Notes: a model not told the origin generated them from the letters alone. Counted from the first letter of the stretch, positions 33,488 through 41,572 are shown. The stretch is 44,552 bases of DNA from Candidatus Collinsella stercoripullorum (GCA_019117005.1 DXAO01000024.1:1-44552), one strand, 5' to 3'. Numbers and translations are program-made.

Positions 33488-34774
33488 ATGATCGATCCGA
33501 CCGTCGCGACCCCGTGCGCCCCCGCGGGGGCGCCGTCCGCGGGCGAGGGCCCCGCCGACGCCGAGCTGTCCGAGCTCGCGCGCGCCTTCGGAACCCCGCT
33601 GTACGTCTTCGACGACCGCGAGCTCGCCGCGCGCGTCGCCCGCCTGCGCGCCGCGCTGCCCGCGGGCACGGGCCTGTGCTACGCCATGAAGGCCAACACC
33701 TTCATCCTGCCCGAGCTCGCCGGGGTCGTCGACCGCATCGAGGTCTGCTCGCCCGGCGAGTACCGCATCTGCCGCGAGGTCGGCGTGCCCTGCGGGAAGC
33801 TCGTGGTCTCGGGCGTGCACAAGGACGATGCGACCGTCGCCGCCGCCGTCGCGGACCGCGCGGGCATCCTCACCGTCGAGTCCCGCGCGCAGATGGAGCT
33901 CATCTGCCGCCATGCCCGCGAGCAGGGCGTGCGCGTGCCGGTGCTGCTCCGCCTGTCGAGCGGCAACCAGTTCGGGCTCGACGGCGAGGCGCTGACCGGG
34001 CTCGTCCGGGAGCACCTCGGCTCCGGCTGCGTCGAGCTGCGCGGCGTGCAGTTCTTCTCGGGGACCCAGAAAGCGGCCGTCCGCCAGGTCTCCCGGGAGC
34101 TCGAGCGCATCGACCGCTTCCTGGCCGAGCTCGAGCTGGCGACCGGCTGGGCGCCGCGGGAGTTCGAGTACGGGCCCGGCCTGCCGGTCGCCTACTTCGA
34201 GGCGGACGCCTTCGACGAGGACGCCTGCCTGGCGGCGCTCGCGCGCGGGCTGGAGGGCATGGCGTTCTCCGGCGAGGTCTCGCTCGAGGTCGGCCGCAGC
34301 ATCGCGGCGAGCTGCGGCACCTACCTCACGCGCGCGGTGGACGCGAAGGTCAACCGCGGCCGGAACTACGCCATCGTGGACGGCGGCATCCATCAGCTCG
34401 TCTACTACGGCCGGTCGATGGCCATGCAGCTGCCGCCGTGCCGCGTGCTGGGGCGCGGGCGGGCCGCTCCGGGCGATCGTCCGGTCGAGCCCTGGAACAT
34501 CTGCGGTTCGCTGTGCACCGTCAACGACGTGCTCGCCAAGCAGCTGCTCCTGCCCGGGCTCGATGTCGGCGACGTGCTGGCCTTCTCGCGCGCGGGCGCC
34601 TACTGCGCCACCGAGGGCATCTCGCTGTTCCTGAGCCGCGACCTGCCGGGCGTCGTCGTGATCGACCGTGCGGGCGTCCCCCGATGCGTGCGCGGCGCGC
34701 TGCGGACCGACGGCCTGAACACCCCCGCGCCGTCCGTCCCGACCGGCCCCGCCCCGGCCGCGCCCGCCCGTTAG
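33488..34774 (+). CDS. Fold-III PLP-dependent decarboxylase, 428 aa
   Basis: Belongs to the ornithine/diaminopimelate decarboxylase superfamily. The PLP lysine is Lys68 in LCYAMKANTF; ICSPGEYRICREVG and LRLSSGNQFGLD form the barrel core; FEYGPGLPVAYFE holds the phosphate; the partner-site motif is ICGSLCTVND with Cys343 and Asp347, and GAYCATEGI follows. CTxxD, instead of the CESxD/CDSxD of free-amino-acid enzymes, and GVQFFSGTQK without the usual His, recall members that act on carrier-bound substrates (BtrK of butirosin and VinO of vicenistatin synthesis). In this operon it may decarboxylate the aminoacyl-carrier thioester. Alanine racemase, also fold III, is less likely. ATG 33488 follows AAAGGAG; 92 bases from the ligase. 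Confidence 0.82.
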   Translation: MIDPTVATPCAPAGAPSAGEGPADAELSELARAFGTPLYVFDDRELAARVARLRAALPAGTGLCYAMKANTFILPELAGVVDRIEVCSPGEYRICREVGVPCGKLVVSGVHKDDATVAAAVADRAGILTVESRAQMELICRHAREQGVRVPVLLRLSSGNQFGLDGEALTGLVREHLGSGCVELRGVQFFSGTQKAAVRQVSRELERIDRFLAELELATGWAPREFEYGPGLPVAYFEADAFDEDACLAALARGLEGMAFSGEVSLEVGRSIAASCGTYLTRAVDAKVNRGRNYAIVDGGIHQLVYYGRSMAMQLPPCRVLGRGRAAPGDRPVEPWNICGSLCTVNDVLAKQLLLPGLDVGDVLAFSRAGAYCATEGISLFLSRDLPGVVVIDRAGVPRCVRGALRTDGLNTPAPSVPTGPAPAAPAR

Positions 34775-34876
34775 CCGCCGGGCGCCCCCGCGCCCGCCCG
34801 ACCGCCCGAGGCGGCGGCCGACCCATCCCACCTCCGGCCCGGACCGGGCCGGACGACCTGAAGAAGGAGTACCGAT

Positions 34877-35110
34877 ATGGACGCCATCCTGGATATCCTC
34901 GAGGACCTCAAGCCCGGCGAGGACTACCGCTCCCGCACCGACCTGGTCGATGCGCGCGTGCTCGACTCGCTCACCATCCTCGCGCTCGTATCCGAGCTCG
35001 AGGAGACCTTCGACATCGCCATCCCCGCGGTGGAGATCGTCGCGGAGAACTTCAACTCGCTCGAGGGCATGTGGGCGATGGTCTGCCGCCTGCAGGAGGA
35101 GTCGTTCTAG
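34877..35110 (+). CDS. Acyl/aminoacyl carrier protein (DltC-like), 77 aa
   Basis: A four-helix carrier protein with the phosphopantetheine site Ser31 in ARVLDSLTILAL. It is acidic and of normal DltC/ACP length. It should receive the activated amino acid from the ligase and present it to the decarboxylase and then to the membrane acyltransferase. ATG 34877 follows AAGGAG at good spacing. It is too short for a fatty-acid ACP with extra domains, and no fatty-acid genes are nearby, which supports a dedicated role in this operon. Two hairpins follow in the gap before the next gene. Confidence 0.9.
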   Translation: MDAILDILEDLKPGEDYRSRTDLVDARVLDSLTILALVSELEETFDIAIPAVEIVAENFNSLEGMWAMVCRLQEESF

Positions 35111-35158
35111 GGAGGGCCCGACGGCCCTCCCGTGCCGGCGCCTCCCGGGGAGGGGCGC
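35111..35158 (+). other. Intercistronic hairpins after the carrier-protein gene
   Basis: GGAGGGCC (35111-35118) pairs perfectly with GGCCCTCC (35123-35130), starting directly after the stop codon. A second imperfect stem (GCGCC-TCCC/GGGA-GGGGCGC) follows at about 35138-35158. They may raise the level of the short upstream message relative to the membrane genes. Confidence 0.5.
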
Positions 35159-35217
35159 ACCCGCCGGGCGGGTCGGCCCCCGTGTTTTCGCAACCGCACG
35201 TCAACGGATAGATTGCC

Positions 35218-36807
35218 ATGGATTCCTACTTCTCCGTGATCTGCCTCGGGCTGTTCGTGCCCGTGACGGTGATCGCCTACCAGATCGCGCCCCGCCGGGC
35301 GCGCCCCTTCGTCCTGCTCGCGGCGAGCTACCTGTTCTTCTGGAGCCTGAGCGGCGCGCTGCTGGCCTTCCTGCTGCTCTCCACCGTGAGCGTCTGGGCG
35401 GTCGGCCTGGCGCTCGGCGCGCTGCTCGACGTCCGCGACCGGGAGCTGGCCGCCCCCGGGGCGGACCGGCGCTCGGTGCGCCGCCTGTGCCGCCGCCGCA
35501 TGCGCACCGCCCTCGCGATCGGGCTCGCGGTGAACCTCGGGGTCCTCGCCGCCCTCAAGTACCTGCCGTTCTTCTCCCGTCTCGCCGCCCCGCTCCTCGC
35601 CTGCCTGGGAATCGGGGCGCCCACGGGGGGATTGGGGATCGGCATCCCCATCGGCATCTCGTTCTACACCCTGTCGGCCGTCTCCTACCTGGTCGACGTC
35701 TACCGCGAGCAGGTGCCGGCGGAGCGCCGGCCGCTGCGGCTCGCGCTGTTCCTCGCCTTCTTCCCGCAGATCATGGAGGGCCCCATCTGCCGTTTCGGGC
35801 AGACCGCGGACGCCCTGTGGGCGGGGCGCCCCGTCACGCCCTCCGGCCTCTACGCGGGCTCGGTGCGCATCCTGTGGGGCATCGCCAAGAAGATGATCGT
35901 GGCGGACCGCGTGAACATCCTGGTCAAGACCGTGTTCGCGAACCACGGGTCCTACGACGGCGGCGTGATCGCGCTCGCCGCGGTGCTCTACACCGTGCAG
36001 CTGTACTGCGATTTCTCCGGCACGATGGACTTCGCGGTGGGCATGGGGCGCATCTTCGGGGTGAGCATGCCGGAGAACTTCAGGCAGCCGTTCGCCTCGC
36101 GCACCGCGGCGGAGTTCTGGCAGCGCTGGCATGTCACGCTCGGCACCTGGCTGCGCGACTACGTGTTCTACCCGGTCTCGCTCTCGCGCCCCGCCAAGCG
36201 GCTGACGACGCGGGCGCGCCGCCTGCTCGGCAACCGCATGGGCCCGCTGGCGGCGAGCGCCGTCCCGCTCGCCTGCGTCTGGTTCCTGAACGGCCTGTGG
36301 CACGGGGCGGGCGGGCAGTACCTGCTGTTCGGCCTGTACTACTTCGTCATCATCTGGCTCGGCGGCATGGCGGGCCCGGTCTCCGCGCGGCTCTGCGCCC
36401 TGGCGGGCATCGACCGCGACGGCCACGCCTGGCACGCCTGGCAGCGCGTCCGCACCCTCGCGGTGGTGTTCGCGGGCGAGCTCGTCTTCCGCTCAGCCGG
36501 CGCCCATGACGCCCTGGCGATGCTGGGTGGGCTTCTCGAGCGCTTCTCCCTCGCGTCGTTCTTCGACGGGACGGTGCTCTCGCTGGGCATGGACGCGGCG
36601 GATTTCGGCGCGGTCGCGGCGGCCGTGGCGGCGCTCGCGGTCGTCGGGCACCTGCGCGAGCGCGGCGTCCACCTCCTGGACGGCGTGCGCCGGGCGCCGG
36701 CGGTCCCACGCACGGCGGCGGTGTTCGCCCTCGTCCTCGCCATCATCGTGTTCGGGGCGTACGGGCCGTCCTACATCCCCGTCGACCCGATGTACGCCCA
36801 GTTCTGA
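35218..36807 (+). CDS. MBOAT-family acyltransferase (DltB-like), 529 aa
   Basis: A polytopic membrane O-acyltransferase with about eleven hydrophobic segments. Family landmarks are the FPQIMEGPICRF region (about 181-192), RTAAEFWQRWHVTLGTWLRD (about 297-316) and the catalytic His362 in NGLWHGAGGQYLLFG. DltB proteins take the aminoacyl group from DltC at the cytoplasmic face and pass it across the membrane; this protein is longer than DltB (about 400 residues), with extra C-terminal helices as in alginate or other polysaccharide acetylation MBOATs. It lies 107 bases after the carrier gene. The acceptor polymer is unknown. Confidence 0.88.
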   Translation: MDSYFSVICLGLFVPVTVIAYQIAPRRARPFVLLAASYLFFWSLSGALLAFLLLSTVSVWAVGLALGALLDVRDRELAAPGADRRSVRRLCRRRMRTALAIGLAVNLGVLAALKYLPFFSRLAAPLLACLGIGAPTGGLGIGIPIGISFYTLSAVSYLVDVYREQVPAERRPLRLALFLAFFPQIMEGPICRFGQTADALWAGRPVTPSGLYAGSVRILWGIAKKMIVADRVNILVKTVFANHGSYDGGVIALAAVLYTVQLYCDFSGTMDFAVGMGRIFGVSMPENFRQPFASRTAAEFWQRWHVTLGTWLRDYVFYPVSLSRPAKRLTTRARRLLGNRMGPLAASAVPLACVWFLNGLWHGAGGQYLLFGLYYFVIIWLGGMAGPVSARLCALAGIDRDGHAWHAWQRVRTLAVVFAGELVFRSAGAHDALAMLGGLLERFSLASFFDGTVLSLGMDAADFGAVAAAVAALAVVGHLRERGVHLLDGVRRAPAVPRTAAVFALVLAIIVFGAYGPSYIPVDPMYAQF

Positions 36808-37144
36808 CCCCTTCGCGGCCCGTGCCCGGCACGCGCGGCGCCACGGCGGCACCCGGGGAGCCCGCCTCCCCGAAGAGCCCTTCCCCCCCCCACCGGGGCG
36901 CATGCGAAACGCGGACTTGCTCCAACCCCTTCCGCATCCCGGACGGGTGGGGCGGGCTCCCCGGGTGCCGCCGTATCCCGCCGAGCGCGGGGCCGATGAT
37001 CGGGGCGGCCGTCCGGGAGCTTCCCGGCGTCCGCCGCCGTACGGTCGCCCGTCGCGGCCGCCAGCAAGCCGCGGGCGCCCGGCGCCCGCCCTCAGACCTC
37101 GCCGCCGCATCCTGCCGCACCTCCCAGAAAGGAGAGACCCCCCC
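36808..37144. other. 337-base gap inside the envelope operon
   Basis: GC-rich spacer without a credible gene. It is dominated by a perfect 24-base inverted repeat (36843-36866 and 36951-36974). The ribosome site of the next gene (AAAGGAGAG) is at its right end. Confidence 0.55.
36843..36974. repeat. 132-base element with perfect 24-base inverted repeats
   Basis: Bases 36843-36866 are the exact reverse complement of 36951-36974 (right arm contains GGCGGGCTCCCCGGGTGCCG). The 84 bases between are non-coding and include CGCATGCG. It could be a miniature mobile element or a long terminator-like stem inside the operon. Confidence 0.6.
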
Positions 37145-38116
37145 ATGAACCGCTTCTTCCGCCCGGTGCGGCGCATCCTCGCCTCCCTGGCCGTCGCGGT
37201 GTCGGCGGTCGCCGTGCTCGCCGCCGCGTCCCATGTGGTGATGCCCAAGAACAACCAGGCGGAGTTCGGCCAGATCGACGCTTCCGCCAACGGGGTGATG
37301 GGCGAGCCCGCGAACAGCATCGACGTCCTGTTCCTCGGGGACTCCGAGGCGTTCAGCTCCTTCTCGCCCCTGCAGATGTGGGATGAGCACGGCATCGCCT
37401 CGTACGTGTGCGCGACGAGCGCCCAGCGGCTGTGCTACACGCGCACCCTGCTGCTCCGCGCGCTCGAGAACCAGTCCCCGCGCACGGTCGTGCTCGAGAC
37501 GAACTGCATCTTCGCCTCCTTCGGCCCCGCCGCGGCGGTCAAGCGCACGGCCCAGGACATCTTCCCGGTGTTCGAGTACCACGACCGGTGGAAGAGCCTG
37601 CGGCCCGAGGACTTCCTGGGGACCGTGCGCCATACCTGGACCGACGAGCTGAAGGGCTTCCGCCTGCGCAAGCCCAGAAAGGTCGTCGCCGCCGACGCGA
37701 CCGGGCACATGGCCCCGAGCGACGCCGTGGCGGACCTGCCCGCGCTGAACCGCCTGTACCTGGAGGACATCGCGCGGATCTGCCGCGAGCACGGGGCCCG
37801 TCTGGTGCTCGTGTCCGTCCCCAGCACGAAGAACTGGAGCACGGCGCGCCACAACCGCATGGTCCAGGTCGCCTCCGAGCTCGGGGTCGACTACCACGAC
37901 CTCAACACGGGCGACGAGCTGGTCGCGGTCGACTGGTCCCAGGACACCTACGACGGGGGCGACCACCTGAACCTCGCGGGGGCGCAGAAGGTGTCCGCGG
38001 TGGTGGGGAGGATGCTCTCCGAGCGCTACGCCGCGCCCGATCGGCGCGGAGACGAGGCCTACGCCTCGTGGGACGACGCGCTCGCCCGCTATCGGGAGCG
38101 CCTCGCCGCCCTGTGA
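37145..38116 (+). CDS. DltD-like SGNH-fold membrane-anchored protein, 323 aa
   Basis: An N-terminal signal anchor (RRILASLAVAVSAVAVLAAA) places the rest outside the membrane. The SGNH/GDSL catalytic elements are visible: FLGDSEAFSSF with Ser67, an Asn in VLETNC (block region), and a C-terminal DGGDHLNLAGA with the Asp/His pair (His274). DltD and related SGNH proteins complete transfer of the acyl group to the surface polymer, or act as a thioesterase. It is shorter than DltD (about 420 residues). It closes the operon, 337 bases after the MBOAT gene. Confidence 0.8.
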   Translation: MNRFFRPVRRILASLAVAVSAVAVLAAASHVVMPKNNQAEFGQIDASANGVMGEPANSIDVLFLGDSEAFSSFSPLQMWDEHGIASYVCATSAQRLCYTRTLLLRALENQSPRTVVLETNCIFASFGPAAAVKRTAQDIFPVFEYHDRWKSLRPEDFLGTVRHTWTDELKGFRLRKPRKVVAADATGHMAPSDAVADLPALNRLYLEDIARICREHGARLVLVSVPSTKNWSTARHNRMVQVASELGVDYHDLNTGDELVAVDWSQDTYDGGDHLNLAGAQKVSAVVGRMLSERYAAPDRRGDEAYASWDDALARYRERLAAL

Positions 38117-38271
38117 GCGCCCCGCGCGGCCGCCGCGGGCACTCGCGTTCGCACGGCCCGTCGATGACGACCCCGCCGGGGGCTGCCGTCCCGCCGTGTG
38201 CGGGCCTGCTTCCCGCATCTGCCGTCTGAACATGTATAGTTGTGGTTCGGACAGACAGGAGGGGAGGGGCG

Positions 38272-38790
38272 ATGGCCGCATGGGATGACGGCGACGGCCG
38301 CCGCGACGGGGGCGCGGAGGCGTCCTTCGCGGCGTTTCTCGCCGCGTACAACGACATCAACGCGATGTACGACGCGTTCGCGCGCCGCAGCGGCGTCTCG
38401 GTGACGGAGTTCTGGGCCCTGCTGTACGTTTCGGAGGGCGTGACCGAGCAGCACGAGCTCGCGCGCACGCTCTCGCTCAGCAGGCAGACGGTCAACTCGG
38501 CGATCTCGAAGCTCGTCGAGCGCGGCTACGTCGAGCTCGTTCCGGACGCCACCGACCGGCGCGTCAAGCACGTGCGCCTCACGCCGGCGGGCGAGGCGTT
38601 CGCCGGCGAGCACATCGGCGCGCTGCACGGGCTCGAGGAGCGCCTGTGGAGCGGGTTCGACGAGTACGACCGCAACGAGCTCGGCGCGCTGCTGGCGGAG
38701 TTCCGCGATGCGATGCGTGTGGCCCTCTCCTCGGTATGGGACGACGACCCGCCCCCGCTCCACCGTTCGGCCCGTAGCCGCCGCAGGTAA
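38272..38790 (+). CDS. MarR-family transcriptional regulator, 172 aa
   Basis: A winged-helix repressor of the MarR type: helix-turn-helix ELARTLSLSRQTVNSAISKL (about 65-84), then the wing VPDATDRRVKHVRLTPAG and dimerisation helices at both ends. Start at ATG 38272, which has GGAGGGGAGG upstream; an upstream in-frame ATG lies in the promoter. TGTATAGT at 38233-38240 looks like an extended -10 box, giving a short leader. The targets are not evident. The envelope operon ends upstream and a separately controlled Rrf2 gene follows. Confidence 0.85.
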   Translation: MAAWDDGDGRRDGGAEASFAAFLAAYNDINAMYDAFARRSGVSVTEFWALLYVSEGVTEQHELARTLSLSRQTVNSAISKLVERGYVELVPDATDRRVKHVRLTPAGEAFAGEHIGALHGLEERLWSGFDEYDRNELGALLAEFRDAMRVALSSVWDDDPPPLHRSARSRRR

Positions 38791-38945
38791 GCGTCCGGGC
38801 ATGGGTTCGTCCGGGACGGGTTCGTTTCAACCCATTTCCGCGTCCGAGGGATGTGGGCGCCTCAGACGTCCCGCGCCCGCCCCGCCGCCCCGGACGCCCC
38901 GCGCCCGCCGGCCGCGCCGCGTCGCATGGTGCGGAATCTTCACAC

Positions 38946-38968
38946 GTTGTAACTTAGCCATTTACAAC
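38946..38968. promoter_or_regulatory. Rrf2-type operator in front of the rrf2 gene
   Basis: GTTGTAA-N9-TTACAAC, 23 bases, 64 bases before the start of the Rrf2 gene. The same pattern occurs three times upstream of the YwnB-like gene, implying autoregulation. Confidence 0.75.
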
Positions 38969-39032
38969 TGAGGGCGGAAACGGGTAAGCTTCGTGGGTAC
39001 ATCGAGCGTCCGTATCATGTGGAGGAGGGCCC

Positions 39033-39491
39033 ATGCAGATCTCGACCCGGTTTTCCATCGCCGTGCACACGCTGCTGTGCATCGCGTACTTCTCGCCGGA
39101 GACCAAGGTGACCTCGGCGTTCGTCGCCGCGAGCGTGAACGCCAACCCGGTGGTGATCCGCCGCGCGTTCGGCCAGCTCAAGGACGGCGGGCTCATCAAG
39201 GTCGAGAAGGGCGTGGGCGGCGCCTCGCTCGCACGTCCCGCGCAGGAGGTGACGTTGCTCGACGTGTTCCGCGCGACGGAGAGCGTCGAGGGCGACCTGT
39301 TCGGCTTCCATGCCCATCCCAACGAGGACTGCCCGGTCGGCCGCAACGTGCACGCGGTGCTCGACGAGGAGCTGGCCGCGGCGCAGGCCGCGCTGGAGGG
39401 CCGGCTCGCACAGACGACCCTCGCGGACCTGCTCGACCGCCTCGCCGCCTGCCGAGCGCGCGAGGATGCGGAGACGCCGTCGGGCGCGTAG
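39033..39491 (+). CDS. Rrf2-family regulator (YwnA-like), 152 aa
   Basis: Winged-helix regulator with the Rrf2 opening MQISTRFSIAVHTLLCIAY, a recognition region NPVVIRRAFGQLKDGGLI and the wing KVEKGVGGASLARPA. It has Cys near residue 90 (NEDCPVG) but not the three-cysteine iron-sulfur cluster motif of IscR/NsrR, so it is more like YwnA, CymR or thiol-sensing members. TTGTAA-N9-TTACAA sites upstream of itself and upstream of the YwnB-like gene make it the likely repressor of both. In Bacillus subtilis, ywnA and ywnB are likewise adjacent. Confidence 0.85.
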   Translation: MQISTRFSIAVHTLLCIAYFSPETKVTSAFVAASVNANPVVIRRAFGQLKDGGLIKVEKGVGGASLARPAQEVTLLDVFRATESVEGDLFGFHAHPNEDCPVGRNVHAVLDEELAAAQAALEGRLAQTTLADLLDRLAACRAREDAETPSGA

Positions 39492-39573
39492 GAAGTCGGG
39501 CGGATCGGTCGGTCGGGCGCGGCCTCCCGGGCGAACCGCTTCGCGGCCGTCCCTCGCCTGGGCCTTCGGGCCA

Positions 39574-39628
39574 GATACGCTCCCTTGCCGAGCCGCCGAG
39601 CCGGATGCGATCCCTTGCCGAGCCGCCG
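39574..39628 (+). repeat. Two 25-base tandem repeats, 30-base period
   Basis: GATACGCTCCCTTGCCGAGC and GATGCGATCCCTTGCCGAGC, each continuing CGCCG, start at 39574 and 39604 in the 285-base gap between the Rrf2 and sirtuin genes. The gap has no gene; a short hairpin GGGCAC/GTGCCC lies at 39680-39697. Confidence 0.6.
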
Positions 39629-39776
39629 GGCGGGCGCGGCCGCCTCGACCGCACGCCGCCGAGACCATGAATCGAACCCGGGCACCTTCTCGTGCCCTCT
39701 TCCGGGCGGCCCGGGGCCGTCCTAGGGTGGTGCTGCGCGAAGACCCCGAGCCGAGTCGGATGCAGGAGGGGACGAC

Positions 39777-40712
39777 ATGCTGAACGGGACGTTGCGATTG
39801 GTGGGGGCGCCGAAGCGCGCGAACTGGGACGATCGGATCGAGCGGCTCGCCCGGGCGCTCGAGGAGAGCGACGCGGTGGTGATCGGCGCCGGCGCGGGGC
39901 TGTCGACCTCGGCGGGCCTCACCTACACCGGGGAGCGCTTCCAGCGCTGGTTCGGCGACTTCATCGACCGCTACGGGTTCACCGACATGTACTCGGGCGG
40001 CTTCCATCCCTTCGGCAGCTTCGAGGAGCACTGGGCCTACTGGAGCCGCTACATCTACTGCAACCGCTATGTGAAGGCGCCGGGGAGCGCCTACGACGAC
40101 CTGCTCGCGCTCGTGCGCGACCGGGATAGCTTCGTGCTCACCACCAACGTGGACCACCAGTTCCAGCTCGCGGGCTTCGACACCCGTCGCCTGTTCTACA
40201 CGCAGGGGGACTACGGCCTGCTTCAGTGCAGCGTCCCCTGCCATGACCGCACCTACGGCAACGAGGGGACGGTTCGCGCGATGCTCGCGGCCCAGGGGTA
40301 CGTCGAGGATGGTGCGGGAGGCCTCCATCTTCCCGAGGGCGTCCGCCCGCGCATGGAGGTCCCATCGGACCTGGTGCCCCGCTGCCCGGTCTGCGGTAAG
40401 CCCATGGCCATGAACCTGCGGTCGGACGACACCTTCGTGGAGGACGAGGGGTGGCATCGCGCCGCTGGGCGATGGGCGGACTTCCAGCGCCGCCACGAGC
40501 GGATGCGCGTGCTCTACCTCGAGCTCGGGGTGGGTTACAACACGCCGGTCATCATCAAGTTCCCGTTCTGGCGCGCGGTGGCTGGCAATCCGCGGGCGAC
40601 CTACGCCTGCCTCAACCTGGGCGAGGCCGTCGCGCCGGCGGATATCGAGCGCCAGTCGATCCTCATCGACGGGGACATCTCGGCCGCCCTCGCCGCCCTG
40701 CGCGACAGGTAG
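39777..40712 (+). CDS. Class M sirtuin (SirTM-like), probable protein ADP-ribosyltransferase, 311 aa
   Basis: The Rossmann core has GAGAGLSTSAGLTYTGERF (about 38-56), the NAD-binding signature of SirTM rather than the GAGIS of classic deacetylases. The catalytic segment reads TTNVDHQF (residues 122-129), in place of the classic QNIDxLH. A zinc knuckle is formed by C-x3-C near residue 150 and RCPVCGKPM near 203. In staphylococci and streptococci SirTM ADP-ribosylates a lipoylated GcvH-like protein and is encoded with a zinc macrodomain that removes the mark. Here the macrodomain is 1.4 kb downstream, but no GcvH-L or lipoate ligase is in the window. ATG 39777 follows AGGAGG. Confidence 0.85.
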   Translation: MLNGTLRLVGAPKRANWDDRIERLARALEESDAVVIGAGAGLSTSAGLTYTGERFQRWFGDFIDRYGFTDMYSGGFHPFGSFEEHWAYWSRYIYCNRYVKAPGSAYDDLLALVRDRDSFVLTTNVDHQFQLAGFDTRRLFYTQGDYGLLQCSVPCHDRTYGNEGTVRAMLAAQGYVEDGAGGLHLPEGVRPRMEVPSDLVPRCPVCGKPMAMNLRSDDTFVEDEGWHRAAGRWADFQRRHERMRVLYLELGVGYNTPVIIKFPFWRAVAGNPRATYACLNLGEAVAPADIERQSILIDGDISAALAALRDR

Positions 40713-40763
40713 GATGCGCCCGCGTGTCATCCGTCACGCCACCCCGCCCTCTCTCGGATCCAC

Positions 40764-40893
40764 AATGTAACTAGCTAAGTTACAACATGGAGGAACGATG
40801 GAGGATCGGACGTCTCTATTGTAACGATTGACATTACAACCGATATGCGGTGTACTGGATGCCGTTATAAGATGTAATGATTAGTGTTACATC
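40764..40893. promoter_or_regulatory. Promoter with three Rrf2-type operators
   Basis: Three sites share the form (A/T)TGTAA-N9-TTACA(A/T): 40764-40786, 40819-40839 and 40871-40893. A near-consensus promoter sits among them: TTGACA at 40828-40833, 17 bases, TGTACT at 40851-40856. The second operator covers the -35 and the third lies just downstream of the expected start site, a layout that would give tight repression. Confidence 0.8.
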
Positions 40894-40936
40894 AAAGGGA
40901 GGCGGACAGCCTCTGGACACGAGAAGGGAAGCAACC

Positions 40937-41572
40937 ATGAAGATCGCAGTCGTATGCGCCAACGGCAAGGCCGGCAAGCTCATCGTGAAGGAGGCCGTCG
41001 ACCGCGGCCATGACGTGACCGCGGTGGTGCGCGGCGAGAACCAGACGGTGGCTCAGCATACGCTGGTCAAGGACCTATTCGACCTCACCTCGGAGGATCT
41101 CGCCGGCTTCGACGCCGTCGTCGACGCCTTCGGCGCCTGGACGCCCGAGACCCTGTCCGAGCACAGCACCTCGCTCGCTCACCTGTGCGACATCCTGTCC
41201 GGAACCGAGACCCGTCTGCTGGTCGTCGGCGGTGCGGGCAGCCTGTACGTGAACCCCGAGCACACCGCCGTCGTGGCCGACGGCCCTGAGTTCCCCGAGG
41301 CCTTCAAGCCCCTGGCCGCCGCCATGGCCGCAGCCCTCGTCGAGTTGCGCCGTCGCGATGACGTGCGCTGGACCTACATCTCCCCGGCGGGCGACTTCCA
41401 GGCCGATGGCGAGCGCACCGGTGCCTACATCCTGGCGGGGGAGGAGCTGCGCCTGAACGACGCGGGCGAGTCGGTGATCTCGTACGCGGACTACGCGATC
41501 GCGATGGTGGACGAGGTCGAGCGCGCCTCCGACGCCCACATCCGCCAGCACATCTCCGTCGTGCGCCGCTAG
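40937..41572 (+). CDS. NAD(P)-binding oxidoreductase (YwnB/NmrA-like), 211 aa
   Basis: A compact Rossmann protein of the atypical SDR type. The N-terminus MKIAVVCANGKAGKLIVKEA has the dinucleotide-binding turn with CANGKAG in place of GATGxxG. DAVVDAFGAW (about 60-69), LLVVGGAGSLYV (about 95-106) and WTYISPAGDF (about 150-159) match the NAD_binding_10/YwnB group. It lacks the SDR Tyr-x3-Lys, so it may bind cofactor as a sensor or act as a quinone/flavin reductase. ATG 40937 with GAAGGGAAG upstream. Regulation by the Rrf2 protein is inferred from three operators. Confidence 0.85.
   Translation: MKIAVVCANGKAGKLIVKEAVDRGHDVTAVVRGENQTVAQHTLVKDLFDLTSEDLAGFDAVVDAFGAWTPETLSEHSTSLAHLCDILSGTETRLLVVGGAGSLYVNPEHTAVVADGPEFPEAFKPLAAAMAAALVELRRRDDVRWTYISPAGDFQADGERTGAYILAGEELRLNDAGESVISYADYAIAMVDEVERASDAHIRQHISVVRR

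Noticed and set aside
39640..39720. Possible tRNA on the minus strand (GGTTCGATTC next to a hairpin)
   Set aside because: The T-stem does not pair properly and no D-arm, anticodon arm or acceptor stem can be drawn.
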